DNA of 64,000 bases from Clostridiales bacterium (GTDB lineage Bacteria > Bacillota > Clostridia > Christensenellales > Christensenellaceae), in contig SVGZ01000004.1 in assembly GCA_015056045.1 (NCBI GenBank), positions 1 to 64,000 on the forward strand, read 5' to 3'. Positions 16,365 to 25,662 of the stretch are shown piece after piece; position 1 is the first letter of the stretch, and each line of letters starts with the position of its first letter. The notes beneath the pieces are model-generated. The model was not told the DNA's origin. It did no database searches and worked only from the letters and a program-made list of their open reading frames with translations. The translations under genes and the position numbers were made by a program.

Positions 16365-17068
16365 CGGATATGAAATTCTACTATTACGACAGCAGCTTCT
16401 ATGTTGCTGTCGTTTCTGACATTTTTATGGCATTTGATTTCCATGATGCCGTTCCGGCGGAATTTTACCGCGATTTTCCGCGCGAAAAGGTCGCTTCTTT
16501 CCGCAAAAAATATTTCTTTACGAGCCACATCCATGCCGATCATTTTGAACCGACCGTTTTCAAATATGCCGGCGAAGGCGTAAAGTTCATTTTGGACGAG
16601 GCGATCCCTGCAGAAGAAAGCGAAAGGATCCTCCGCGTAAAAAAAGGCGATACCTATACGGATGAAGACCTGACGGTCCATGTTTTCGGTTCGACAGATG
16701 AAGGCGTTTCCTTTGGCGTAGAAGTCGCAGGCAAAAAGATCTTCCATGCAGGCGACCTGAACCTCTGGCACTGGACAAAGGAAAACAGCAAAAAAGAAGA
16801 AGCTGCGGCAAGAGAATTTTTTGAGAGCGAATTTTCCTATGTTAAGGAAAACTTTATGGCGCCGGATGCTGCGATGTTCCCCGTTGACAGCCGAATGAAA
16901 GGCGATTATGCCGAAGGTGCAAAGCGCTGTGCAAAAGAGCTTATGCCGAAGCTTTTCCTGCCGATGCATTTCTGGGGCGATTTCAAAGCGGCAAAGGATT
17001 TTGCGGCATTGGATCTTGGCGACGTCAAAGTTGCCGCACCGGAAGCTTTTGGGGAAATTAAGTTATAA
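16361..17068 (+). CDS. MBL-fold metallo-hydrolase
   Basis: A 235-residue metallo-beta-lactamase-fold protein with the metal motif SHIHADHF (His56, His58, Asp60, His61), a later HAGDLN and the C-terminal LPMHFWGD. Close in layout to small UlaG/hydroxyacyl-hydrolase-like enzymes. ATG 16361 overlaps the DUF4956 stop by four bases, so translation is coupled to the VTC-DUF4956 pair; this link is unusual enough to suggest a shared role in phosphate or polyphosphate chemistry, but nothing in the sequence proves it. Confidence 0.8.
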   Translation: MTDMKFYYYDSSFYVAVVSDIFMAFDFHDAVPAEFYRDFPREKVASFRKKYFFTSHIHADHFEPTVFKYAGEGVKFILDEAIPAEESERILRVKKGDTYTDEDLTVHVFGSTDEGVSFGVEVAGKKIFHAGDLNLWHWTKENSKKEEAAAREFFESEFSYVKENFMAPDAAMFPVDSRMKGDYAEGAKRCAKELMPKLFLPMHFWGDFKAAKDFAALDLGDVKVAAPEAFGEIKL

Positions 17069-17099
17069 ATCACTTTTGAGCTTATAAGGGAGACAAAAA

Positions 17100-17591
17100 A
17101 TGGAAAAAGACATTGAGAAGCTCAACATAAGGCTTCTTGAAAAAGAAGACAGAGATAACATCGATGCGTTCTTCCGCGGGCTTGGCGAAGAAGGCGAAGG
17201 CTTTTTCAACATTAACCGCGATAACGAAAAGAATGTCTATGCCTTTTTAGATGGCGAACTTCAGGACCGCATTTATTGGGCAGCTTTTGCGGAGACAGAT
17301 GAAGGCGAAGAGATCGCCGGTATCGTTTTTCTTTGGGATATCAGCAAAAAAATCCCGTGGCTGGGCATCGGCATTACCGAAAAATGGAAGGGCAGACACC
17401 TTGGCAGAAGGCTGATGGCAGTTGCCAGAGATTATGCGGAAGCTTCCCGTGCAGGCGGTATTTGCCTCACGACATCGCAGAAAAATCTGCGTGGACAAGG
17501 GCTTTATGAGCGCATGGGCTATGAACGCTTGGGCGTACATTTAAACGGAGAGTTCCTCTATCTGCTCACCTTCCTGAATGAAGAAAAATAA
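17100..17591 (+). CDS. GNAT-family N-acetyltransferase
   Basis: A 163-residue single GNAT domain. The acetyl-CoA site is ITEKWKGRHLGRRLM (residues 97-111), with the later QGLYERMGYERLG segment typical of motif B. The acceptor is unknown. GGGAG precedes ATG 17100, 31 bp after the MBL gene, so it may be the fourth gene of that operon; a terminator follows. Confidence 0.83.
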   Translation: MEKDIEKLNIRLLEKEDRDNIDAFFRGLGEEGEGFFNINRDNEKNVYAFLDGELQDRIYWAAFAETDEGEEIAGIVFLWDISKKIPWLGIGITEKWKGRHLGRRLMAVARDYAEASRAGGICLTTSQKNLRGQGLYERMGYERLGVHLNGEFLYLLTFLNEEK

Positions 17592-17594
17592 AGA

Positions 17595-17632
17595 AAAGCG
17601 GCTTATCCGAAAGGGGTAAGCCGTTGTTTTTT
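17595..17632 (+). terminator. Terminator after the GNAT gene
   Basis: CGGCTTATCC / GGGGTAAGCCG stem (10 bp, one G-U), GAAAG loop, T-rich tail. Confidence 0.85.
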
Positions 17633-17866
17633 TGTTTGGGGATAAGATTTTTGGAAGAATTTGGAAGTATATTGCGAGTAGACAATCCCTCAGTCTTTCG
17701 CTGTGCGAAAGACAGCTCCCTTTCACAAGGGAGCCTTTTTTGTTTTGGGGATTAAGTTTTTAGAAGAATTTGGAGGTTTGTTGTGGGTAAACAATCCCTC
17801 AGTTATTTTTGTAAACAAAATGACAGCTCCCGCGAGTTATTACTCGATGGCACAAGGGAGCCATTG
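17631..17866 (+). repeat. Two direct copies of a ~110-bp palindromic repeat
   Basis: Copy 1 (to 17735) and copy 2 (about 17740-17866) share TTTGGGGATAAG/TTGGGGATTAAG, GAAGAATTTGGA, CAATCCCTCAGT, GACAGCTCCC and CACAAGGGAGCC. The inner stems differ but still pair: GTCTTTCGC/GCGAAAGAC in copy 1, TTTTGT/ACAAAA in copy 2. Copy 2 has a CGAGTTATTACTCG hairpin inserted between CTCCC and CACAAGGGAG. Non-coding. Confidence 0.85.
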
Positions 17867-17872
17867 GTTTTT

Positions 17873-18655
17873 TTATTTCAGATACAGCATTTTTAAGGCA
17901 AATTCACGGATGAACCCGGGGCAGATGGCAAAAATAAAGCAGAGCAGCTTATATTGGAAGCAGACCGCATAGTGCGCACGCAGGTGTTTTCTGTTTGCCG
18001 AGCGCCAGACCTCAAGTGCGGATGTCATGGGCGAAACGCCGTTTAATTCGTCGCGCTCAAAGGCAGCGATCGCACGCTCGCAGTCTTTGCCGTAGCTCAT
18101 GTTTTTGGTAAAACGCCGTGCAGCCGTAAAGCCCGTTTTGGTATCGCCCGGTTCGACAACACACATTTCAATGTCGAATTGCCTGACCTCAAGCCTGACC
18201 GAAGAAACAAGCGATAAAAGTGCAGCCTTGCAGGCGCTGTAAACATTCTGATAAGGCAGCGGGATCCTTCCGGCAACGGAACCGATCACGACGATTCGTC
18301 CGCCTTGATTTTGCTTTCGCAGATGGGAAACGGCGGCTTTGATGACCCTTGCCGCACCGGTAAAGAGCGTATCGATCTCAGCGGCAAGCTGTTCGTCCGA
18401 AAAATCTTCAAATGCACCTGCTGTTCCAGCTCCGGCACATTGCACGACAAGGTCGATCTTTGCCATGGAAAAAGCTTTTGCAAAAGCTGCCTCGATGCTT
18501 TCATTGCTGCCAAGTTCAAGCGGTATCATTTCAGCAAAAGGGTTTTCTTTGGCAGAACGGGATGTCCCGATGACTCTCCAGCCCTTTTGATTAAAAAGCT
18601 CTGCACAGGCAAGCCCGATCCCGGAGCTTGCACCGGTAATAAAGACAGTTTTCAT
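17873..18655 (-). CDS. Short-chain dehydrogenase/reductase
   Basis: A 260-residue classical SDR: TGASSGIG at residues 7-14 binds the cofactor, CAGAG near 73, catalytic Ser in IGSVAG, and YSACKAALLSL gives the Tyr-X3-Lys pair. It uses NAD(P)H on an unknown carbonyl or alcohol. The C-terminal 30 residues are hydrophobic (YKLLCFIFAICPGFI), suggesting membrane contact. Its stop codon lies just beyond the palindromic repeat. A weak AAAGGCG site precedes ATG 18655. Monocistronic, divergent from groES. Confidence 0.85.
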   Translation of the reverse strand: MKTVFITGASSGIGLACAELFNQKGWRVIGTSRSAKENPFAEMIPLELGSNESIEAAFAKAFSMAKIDLVVQCAGAGTAGAFEDFSDEQLAAEIDTLFTGAARVIKAAVSHLRKQNQGGRIVVIGSVAGRIPLPYQNVYSACKAALLSLVSSVRLEVRQFDIEMCVVEPGDTKTGFTAARRFTKNMSYGKDCERAIAAFERDELNGVSPMTSALEVWRSANRKHLRAHYAVCFQYKLLCFIFAICPGFIREFALKMLYLK

Positions 18656-18688
18656 AAAAGTCGCCTTTCCATAGGAAATTTTGACTTT

Positions 18689-18697
18689 ATTATAGCA
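18689..18697 (-). promoter_or_regulatory. Extended -10 promoter of the SDR gene
   Basis: Minus strand TGCTATAAT; no clear -35. Confidence 0.55.
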
Positions 18698-18879
18698 AAA
18701 AAAGCATAAAAAGTCGTAAAAAATGCTCGTGAAACTGTTTTTTTCTGTAAAAAATCGTATATAATAAGAACAAACTGTGAATTGCGCTTGAATTGGATAC
18801 TTGCTGCCAAAAACGGAGCAAACGGGAGCTTTTGCGAGATAAACATGGAAAAATATGTAAATTTCGCAAAAAATCGGAA

Positions 18880-18911
18880 TTGCACGGCAAGCCCTGAACC
18901 TATAATATAAT
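18880..18911 (+). promoter_or_regulatory. groESL promoter region
   Basis: TTGCAC at 18880-18885 and overlapping TATAAT boxes at 18901-18906 and 18906-18911, just ahead of the CIRCE operator. Spacing (15 or 20 bp) is not ideal for either pair. Confidence 0.55.
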
Positions 18912-18916
18912 ATTTG

Positions 18917-18943
18917 TTAGCACTCGAGGTCAAAGAGTGCTAA
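18917..18943 (+). promoter_or_regulatory. CIRCE operator (HrcA binding site)
   Basis: Perfect TTAGCACTC - 9 bp - GAGTGCTAA. Known in Firmicutes as the HrcA site that represses groESL until heat shock. Confidence 0.97.
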
Positions 18944-18963
18944 CAAACCGAGATAAAACATAG

Positions 18964-19275
<312 letters not shown>

Positions 19276-19287
19276 GCCCGTAATTAA

Positions 19288-20943
<1,656 letters not shown>

Positions 20944-20980
20944 TAAATACAAGCCGATAAAGCATAAATAAAAGCATAAG

Positions 20981-21016
20981 ATCCCGCCGGAGTATTATTT
21001 GCGCCGGAGGGATTTT
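20981..21016 (+). terminator. Probable groESL terminator
   Basis: ATCCCgCCGG / CCGGaGGGAT imperfect stem followed by TTTT. Confidence 0.6.
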
Positions 21017-21054
21017 GTGCAAAAAAGAAAAAATTTACAAAATGGAGAATTACC

Positions 21055-21891
21055 ATGAGCGAAAATTGCACGCATAATTGCGAGACTTGCACCGCCAACT
21101 GCGCAAGCAGACAAGGCGGCAGCGCTGCACCGACATTCGCCGTTCCGAAGGAAACCACGAAGATCAAAAAGATCATCGCTGTTATGAGCGGTAAAGGCGG
21201 CGTCGGCAAATCTATGGTCAGCGCAACACTGGCAACACAGCTTGCCAAGCAGGGCCATAAGGTCGCTATTTTAGACGCAGATATCACAGGTCCTTCGATC
21301 CCGAAGCTTTTCGGCCTTCGCGGAAACCCCGCAGGCGATGATCAGGGTATCTTCCCCTTTGAATCCGAACAGCTCGGCATCAAGATGATGTCCACAAACT
21401 TCCTCCTCGAACGCGAAACACAGCCCGTTGTTTGGAGAGGTCCCGTCATCTCCGGCATGGTTCAGCAGTTCTATACCGAAGTGTATTGGGAAGACGTTGA
21501 TTACATGATCGTCGATATGCCCCCGGGCACAGGCGACGTTTCGATCACGCTGTTCCAGTCCCTGCCGATCGATGGTATCATCATCGTCACATCCCCGCAG
21601 GAACTCGTTTCCATGATCGTGGCAAAAGCTGTCAATATGGCAAACATGGTCGATAAGCCGGTCCTTGGCCTTGTTGAAAACATGAGCTACTTTGAATGCC
21701 CCGATTGCGGCAAAAAGATTGAAGTTTTCGGCGAAAGCCATACGCTCGAGATCGCAAGCAGCTTCGGTCTTCCGCTTCTGGCAAGAGTACCGATCCAGCC
21801 CGAAATCGCAAAGAAGAGCGACGAAGGCAAGATCGAAGAGATCGATGCAAGCTGGCTGGATGATGCCATCACCATGATCAAGCTGATCTGA
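21055..21891 (+). CDS. mrp: Mrp/NBP35-type iron-sulfur cluster carrier ATPase
   Basis: A 278-residue P-loop ATPase of the Mrp/ApbC/NBP35 family. The deviant Walker A is GKGGVGKS at residues 46-53, followed by DADITGPSIPKLFGL and DYMIVDMPPGTGD. It has an N-terminal Cys cluster (Cys5, 9, 12, 16) like NBP35 and a C-terminal CPDC pair around residue 213 that bridges the dimer. It assembles or carries Fe-S clusters in the cytosol. Probably important here given the ferredoxin-type proteins elsewhere in the window. Monocistronic, with a terminator after it. Confidence 0.92.
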   Translation: MSENCTHNCETCTANCASRQGGSAAPTFAVPKETTKIKKIIAVMSGKGGVGKSMVSATLATQLAKQGHKVAILDADITGPSIPKLFGLRGNPAGDDQGIFPFESEQLGIKMMSTNFLLERETQPVVWRGPVISGMVQQFYTEVYWEDVDYMIVDMPPGTGDVSITLFQSLPIDGIIIVTSPQELVSMIVAKAVNMANMVDKPVLGLVENMSYFECPDCGKKIEVFGESHTLEIASSFGLPLLARVPIQPEIAKKSDEGKIEEIDASWLDDAITMIKLI

Positions 21892-21898
21892 AATTGAA

Positions 21899-21942
21899 TA
21901 AAAAGAGCAGGAGTATCTAAAAAAATGATACTCCTGTTTTTT
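21899..21942 (+). terminator. Terminator after mrp
   Basis: CAGGAGTATC / GATACTCCTG, 10-bp perfect stem, then TTTTTT. Confidence 0.92.
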
Positions 21943-21954
21943 ATTGTATAAATA

Positions 21955-21963
21955 TGTTATACT
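21955..21963 (+). promoter_or_regulatory. Extended -10 promoter of tadA
   Basis: TGTTATACT directly after the mrp terminator; -35 is weak (TGTTTT 17 bp upstream). Confidence 0.5.
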
Positions 21964-21993
21964 GAAAACAGCGATAAAAAGGATGGCCTGCCT

Positions 21994-22476
21994 ATGAACC
22001 CCGATGACAAAAAATTTATGAAGCTTGCCCTGCATCAGGCAAAACGAGCAGCCATGATCGGCGAAGTGCCGGTTGGTGCGGTTATTGTGCAGAACGGTAA
22101 AGTCATCGCAAGAGGCAGAAACGAACGCGAAACAAAAAAATCGCCTTTGGCGCATGCGGAAATTCTGGCGATCGACCGTGCGGCAAAAAAACTCGGCGGT
22201 TGGCGGCTTTCGGATTGTACGATCTATGTGACATTGGAGCCTTGCCCGATGTGTGCAGGCGCGATCTTAAACAGCCGCATGAAAAGGGTCGTCTTTGGCG
22301 CATATGAGAAAAAAGGCGGTGCTTTCGGCTCGGCCTATGATATCAACGGCGTCGGCTTAAACCACAGCGCAGTCATCGAAGGCGGCGTATTGGAAGAAGA
22401 ATGTTCCGCCATCATCAAGGAATTTTTCAAAAGAAGAAGAAAAGAAAACGACGCGGCAAAAAAAGCGAATGGATAG
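21994..22476 (+). CDS. tadA: tRNA-specific adenosine deaminase
   Basis: A 160-residue zinc deaminase: His54-Ala-Glu56 and PCPMCAGA with Cys84 and Cys87 bind zinc and activate water. It converts A34 to inosine in tRNA-Arg(ACG). Residue spacing and GEVPVGAVIV fit TadA rather than guanine or cytidine deaminases. The C terminus is a basic tail KRRRKENDAAKK. AAAGGATGG precedes ATG 21994. Ends 18 bp before the AcoX-like gene, probably co-transcribed. Confidence 0.93.
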   Translation: MNPDDKKFMKLALHQAKRAAMIGEVPVGAVIVQNGKVIARGRNERETKKSPLAHAEILAIDRAAKKLGGWRLSDCTIYVTLEPCPMCAGAILNSRMKRVVFGAYEKKGGAFGSAYDINGVGLNHSAVIEGGVLEEECSAIIKEFFKRRRKENDAAKKANG

Positions 22477-22493
22477 CGAAAGAGAGAAAAGAA

Positions 22494-23489
22494 ATGGCAA
22501 CAGTTGGCTTTGTAATAAACCCGATGTCCGGAAAGGATGTTCGAAGGATCGTCAGCAGCGCAACGACGATCGATAATCAGGAAAAAGCAAATATCGCGGA
22601 AAGAGCGGCCTATACGCTGCGTTCTTTCGGCGAAGAGCATAAAATCGTCCTCATGCCCGATGGTTACGACCTTGCAGACAGAGTTTTGAACCGCTTTACG
22701 CACCATGGGCTTGAAAATTGCGAGCTTTGCGATATGAAGATCGATGAAAACCACGGCGATACCACAAAATTTGTGAAAAAACTGCGTGAAGAAGGCTGCG
22801 GTCTTTTTATCGTCATGGGCGGTGATGGTACAAGCCGTGCAGCGGCAAAGGAAATCGGCGATGTTCCGCTGATCCCGATCTCGACAGGTACGAACAATGT
22901 TTACCCGCAGCACACCGAAGGAACCGTCGTCGGCCTTGCGGCTGCGGCAATTTTAGGCGGATGGGTCAAACCCGAAGATGCCTGCGAACGCTCGAAGCGG
23001 ATCGAAGTCTATATCAACGGCGAATTTGTCGATATTGCGCTCATCGATGCGGTCATTTCTTCGCATCTGTATGTCGGCTCAAAAGCGATTTGGGAGATCG
23101 AAAGCATGAATGCGGTTTTTGCGGCACAGGCACACCCGGCAAGCATCGGTTTTTCGGCACTCGCAGGTGCAGTCGATGTCGTATTGCCGGAAGACGATAA
23201 AGGTCTTTTCATCGGTTTAACGGCAGAAAAGAAGGAATATCTCGCTTCCATCGCAGCCGGCAGGATCGAAAGCTTTGGCTTAACGGAAAAAGAGATCGTT
23301 CCCGTTGGCGGAAGCATCAAGCGCGTTATGGATATGGAAGGCATCGTTGCGGTTGATGGCGAACGTGAACGCCGCTTCCACAAAGGCGATACGCTGGAAC
23401 TGAAACTGACGAGAAACGGCCCGATGAAGGTCAACGTCAACAAAACCGTCGCATTGGCACAAAAAGCCGGTATGTTTAAGGTCAGATAA
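22494..23489 (+). CDS. AcoX-like ATP-NAD-kinase-fold protein
   Basis: A 331-residue member of the ATP-NAD kinase superfamily: VGFVINPMSG at the N terminus, the phosphate loop MGGDGTSRAAAKEIGDVP at residues 108-125 with GGDGT, and PISTGTNNVYP. This is the layout of AcoX, a protein of unknown reaction often encoded with acetoin or pyruvate dehydrogenase genes, rather than of NadK. A dehydrogenase complex exists 34 kb downstream but is not adjacent. Start ATG 22494 chosen because the first strand of the fold begins there; the ribosome site (AGAGAGAAAAG) is weak. Follows tadA. Confidence 0.78.
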   Translation: MATVGFVINPMSGKDVRRIVSSATTIDNQEKANIAERAAYTLRSFGEEHKIVLMPDGYDLADRVLNRFTHHGLENCELCDMKIDENHGDTTKFVKKLREEGCGLFIVMGGDGTSRAAAKEIGDVPLIPISTGTNNVYPQHTEGTVVGLAAAAILGGWVKPEDACERSKRIEVYINGEFVDIALIDAVISSHLYVGSKAIWEIESMNAVFAAQAHPASIGFSALAGAVDVVLPEDDKGLFIGLTAEKKEYLASIAAGRIESFGLTEKEIVPVGGSIKRVMDMEGIVAVDGERERRFHKGDTLELKLTRNGPMKVNVNKTVALAQKAGMFKVR

Positions 23490-23498
23490 TGAATAGCT

Positions 23499-23535
23499 AA
23501 AGCCAGGTTGTATGATGCAGCTTGGCTTTTTTGTT
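23499..23535 (+). terminator. Terminator after the AcoX-like gene
   Basis: AGCCAGGTTG / CAGCTTGGCT stem with G-U pairs, then TTTTTT. Confidence 0.75.
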
Positions 23536-23554
23536 TGCGCTGTTTGGGAAAACA

Positions 23555-23596
23555 CCCTCTCCGTCCCTTTGGGACACCTCTCCCAAAGGGAGAGGC
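23555..23596 (+). repeat. CCCTCTCC...GGAGAGG palindromic repeat
   Basis: CCCTCTCCGTCCC TTT GGGACACCTCTCC followed by CAAAGGGAGAGG: an inner GTCCC/GGGAC stem and a second CCTCTCCC/GGGAGAGG stem. Same family as the elements at 4178, 17690, 17795 and 27869. The rest of the gap (23597-23757) shows nothing recognisable. Confidence 0.8.
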
Positions 23597-23757
23597 AAGA
23601 GCCAAATTCAGCGGATCCTATCGGGAGTGCAGCCGTTTTGCGAATCTCCGCCATTATTCCGCCATATTGCTGCATGAAAATACAATTCGGAATTGTTTCC
23701 GAAAGGTATATACTTATGCATCATTTTTGCATTTTGAAATGAAAAAACAAAGATTTC

Positions 23758-23786
23758 TTGACATGAATTTGATGTTGGAATACAAT
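23758..23786 (+). promoter_or_regulatory. Promoter of the ABC exporter operon
   Basis: Consensus TTGACA at 23758-23763, 17-bp spacer, TACAAT at 23781-23786. It leaves a leader of about 118 nt. Confidence 0.85.
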
Positions 23787-23812
23787 AATTAAGTACGAAT
23801 ATTTAAATAGTC

Positions 23813-23866
23813 ATGAGGAAATTCCCTGCGGAAACGCATGGGTACGTTTTCTTTTTTCGTTTTTAA
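23813..23866 (+). CDS. Putative leader peptide (attenuation)
   Basis: A 17-codon frame, MRKFPAETHGYVFFFRF, begins about 20 nt after the predicted transcript start and spans both hairpins of the attenuator. No Shine-Dalgarno is visible, so translation is unproven. The last residues are encoded by the terminator T-run. Leader-peptide control is known for B. subtilis bmrB-bmrCD, a similar exporter; the parallel is inference. Confidence 0.45.
   Translation: MRKFPAETHGYVFFFRF
23822..23857 (+). promoter_or_regulatory. Transcription attenuator with competing hairpins
   Basis: Antiterminator: CCCTGCG [GAAA] CGCATGGG (23824-23842), GNRA tetraloop with one bulged T. Terminator: GGAAACG [CATGGGTA] CGTTTTC (23830-23851) followed by TTTTTT. 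Both use 23830-23836, so they exclude each other. The arrangement predicts that a ribosome or factor on the leader decides read-through into the exporter genes. Confidence 0.65.
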
Positions 23867-23910
23867 CGGCGTGCAAAAAGTTTATTCACAAAGAAATCGG
23901 AGGAAAGAAT

Positions 23911-25647
23911 ATGAAAAAATTGCTCAAGCTGCTGGGCAAATATAAAAAATATGCGATCTTAACGCCTATTTTCGTATTCCTTGAGGTCGTTTTCGATACG
24001 GTCATCCCGGTTATTATGGGTCTCATCATCGATAACGGTATCAACGGGCCAAACGGCAGCGACATCCCCTATGTTTTAAAAATGGGCGGCATCATGATCG
24101 TTCTTTCGCTTTTGGCGATGCTGACGGGTGCTCTTTCGGGTCATTTCGGTGCGGTTGCCAGTACGGGCTTTACCAAGCATATCCGCATCAAGATGTTCAA
24201 CAGGATACAGGACTATTCCTTTGCCAATATCGATAAATTCTCGACGGCTTCCCTTGTTACGCGTCTGACAAACGACAATATGCAGATCCGTATGGCGTTC
24301 ATGATGATGATCCGTATGCTTGCGCGTGCGCCTTTGTTGCTTATCTTCTCGACCTTTATGGTCCTCAAGATCAACGCTTCGCTGGCGGTCGTCTTCCTGA
24401 TCGCGATCCCGATTCTGGGAACGGGTCTCTTCCTCATTTCCTCAAAGGCACATCCGCGTTTTAAGGTCATGATGCGAAAGATCGACGCGATGAACGCAGA
24501 CCTGCAGGAAAACCTTGTCGGTATTCGTGTTGTCAAGACCTTCGTCCGCGGCGAATATGAAAAAGCAAAATTCAGAAAATCTTCGGATGGTGTCCGCAAT
24601 CAGCAGCGCTTTGCCGAAAAACTCGTCATCTTAAACAACCCCTTCTTTGAACTCGTCATGTATTCCTGCATGATCGCGATCTCCTGGCTTGGCGGTCAGT
24701 ATATGATCTCTGGCGATATGACGGTCGGCGATTTCATGACCTATATTTCCTATATCCGTCAGGTACTCTTCTCGCTGATGCTCATCTCCATGTCGCTCAT
24801 GCAGATCATCATCGCACAGGCTTCGATCGACCGTGTCCTCGAAGTTATTGAAGAAGACCTCGACATTACCGATGACGGCAACGATGAAAAACTCCTGCCC
24901 ACAGACGGAAGCATCGAATTCAAAAACGTCAATTTCAAATATTTCAAGACAGGCAAAAAGAATGTTCTTTCCGATATTAACCTGAAGATCGAATCCGGTC
25001 AGACCGTTGGCATCATCGGCGGAACAGGCTCTGCAAAATCTTCGCTCGTACAGCTTATCCCGAGGCTTTACGAAGTCACGGAAGGTGAAGTGCTTGTCGG
25101 CGGTGTTGACGTCCGCAAATATAAGCTCGACAATTTAAGAAAAGATGTTGCGATGGTACTGCAGAAAAACGTTCTTTTCTCCGGCACGATCAAAGAAAAC
25201 ATCAAATGGGGTAAACCCGACGCAACAGACGAAGAAGTGATCGAAGCCTGCAAGGCAGCACAGGCAGATGATTTCATCAGCTCTTTCCCGAACGGATATG
25301 AAACAGAGCTTGGTCAGGGCGGCGTCAACGTTTCGGGCGGTCAGCAGCAGAGACTCTGCATCGCAAGAGCGCTGATGAAAAAACCCAAGATCATCATTCT
25401 GGACGACTCCACAAGCGCAGTCGATACCGATACGGATAAGCGCATCCGCACAGCCCTGAAGGAAAAGCTCGCCGGCATGACGACCATCATCATTGCACAG
25501 CGAATCGCTTCTGTACAGGATGCGGATCTCATCGTCGTTATGGATGACGGCAAGATCATCGAAACAGGCAACCACGAATCTCTGCTCGAATCGAGCGAGA
25601 TCTACCGCGATTTGTATTATTCGCAGCTGCAGGGCGTTGAAGGTTAA
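23911..25647 (+). CDS. ABC exporter subunit with degenerate ATPase site
   Basis: A 578-residue half-transporter: six-helix exporter domain (residues 1-320) and NBD. Walker A is GGTGSAKSS, signature VSGGQQQR, Walker B IIILDDSTSAVD in which the catalytic Glu is Asp, and the H-loop His is Gln (IIAQR). These changes are typical of the degenerate-site subunit of heterodimeric exporters such as BmrC/TM287. It should pair with the next gene product to expel drugs or lipids. GGAGG precedes ATG 23911. Confidence 0.9.
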   Translation: MKKLLKLLGKYKKYAILTPIFVFLEVVFDTVIPVIMGLIIDNGINGPNGSDIPYVLKMGGIMIVLSLLAMLTGALSGHFGAVASTGFTKHIRIKMFNRIQDYSFANIDKFSTASLVTRLTNDNMQIRMAFMMMIRMLARAPLLLIFSTFMVLKINASLAVVFLIAIPILGTGLFLISSKAHPRFKVMMRKIDAMNADLQENLVGIRVVKTFVRGEYEKAKFRKSSDGVRNQQRFAEKLVILNNPFFELVMYSCMIAISWLGGQYMISGDMTVGDFMTYISYIRQVLFSLMLISMSLMQIIIAQASIDRVLEVIEEDLDITDDGNDEKLLPTDGSIEFKNVNFKYFKTGKKNVLSDINLKIESGQTVGIIGGTGSAKSSLVQLIPRLYEVTEGEVLVGGVDVRKYKLDNLRKDVAMVLQKNVLFSGTIKENIKWGKPDATDEEVIEACKAAQADDFISSFPNGYETELGQGGVNVSGGQQQRLCIARALMKKPKIIILDDSTSAVDTDTDKRIRTALKEKLAGMTTIIIAQRIASVQDADLIVVMDDGKIIETGNHESLLESSEIYRDLYYSQLQGVEG

Positions 25648-25662
25648 GGAAAGGAGACAGCT

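Noticed and set aside
18850-18910. Short frame MEKYVNFAKN... upstream of groES
   Set aside because: Runs through the groESL promoter and has no good ribosome site.
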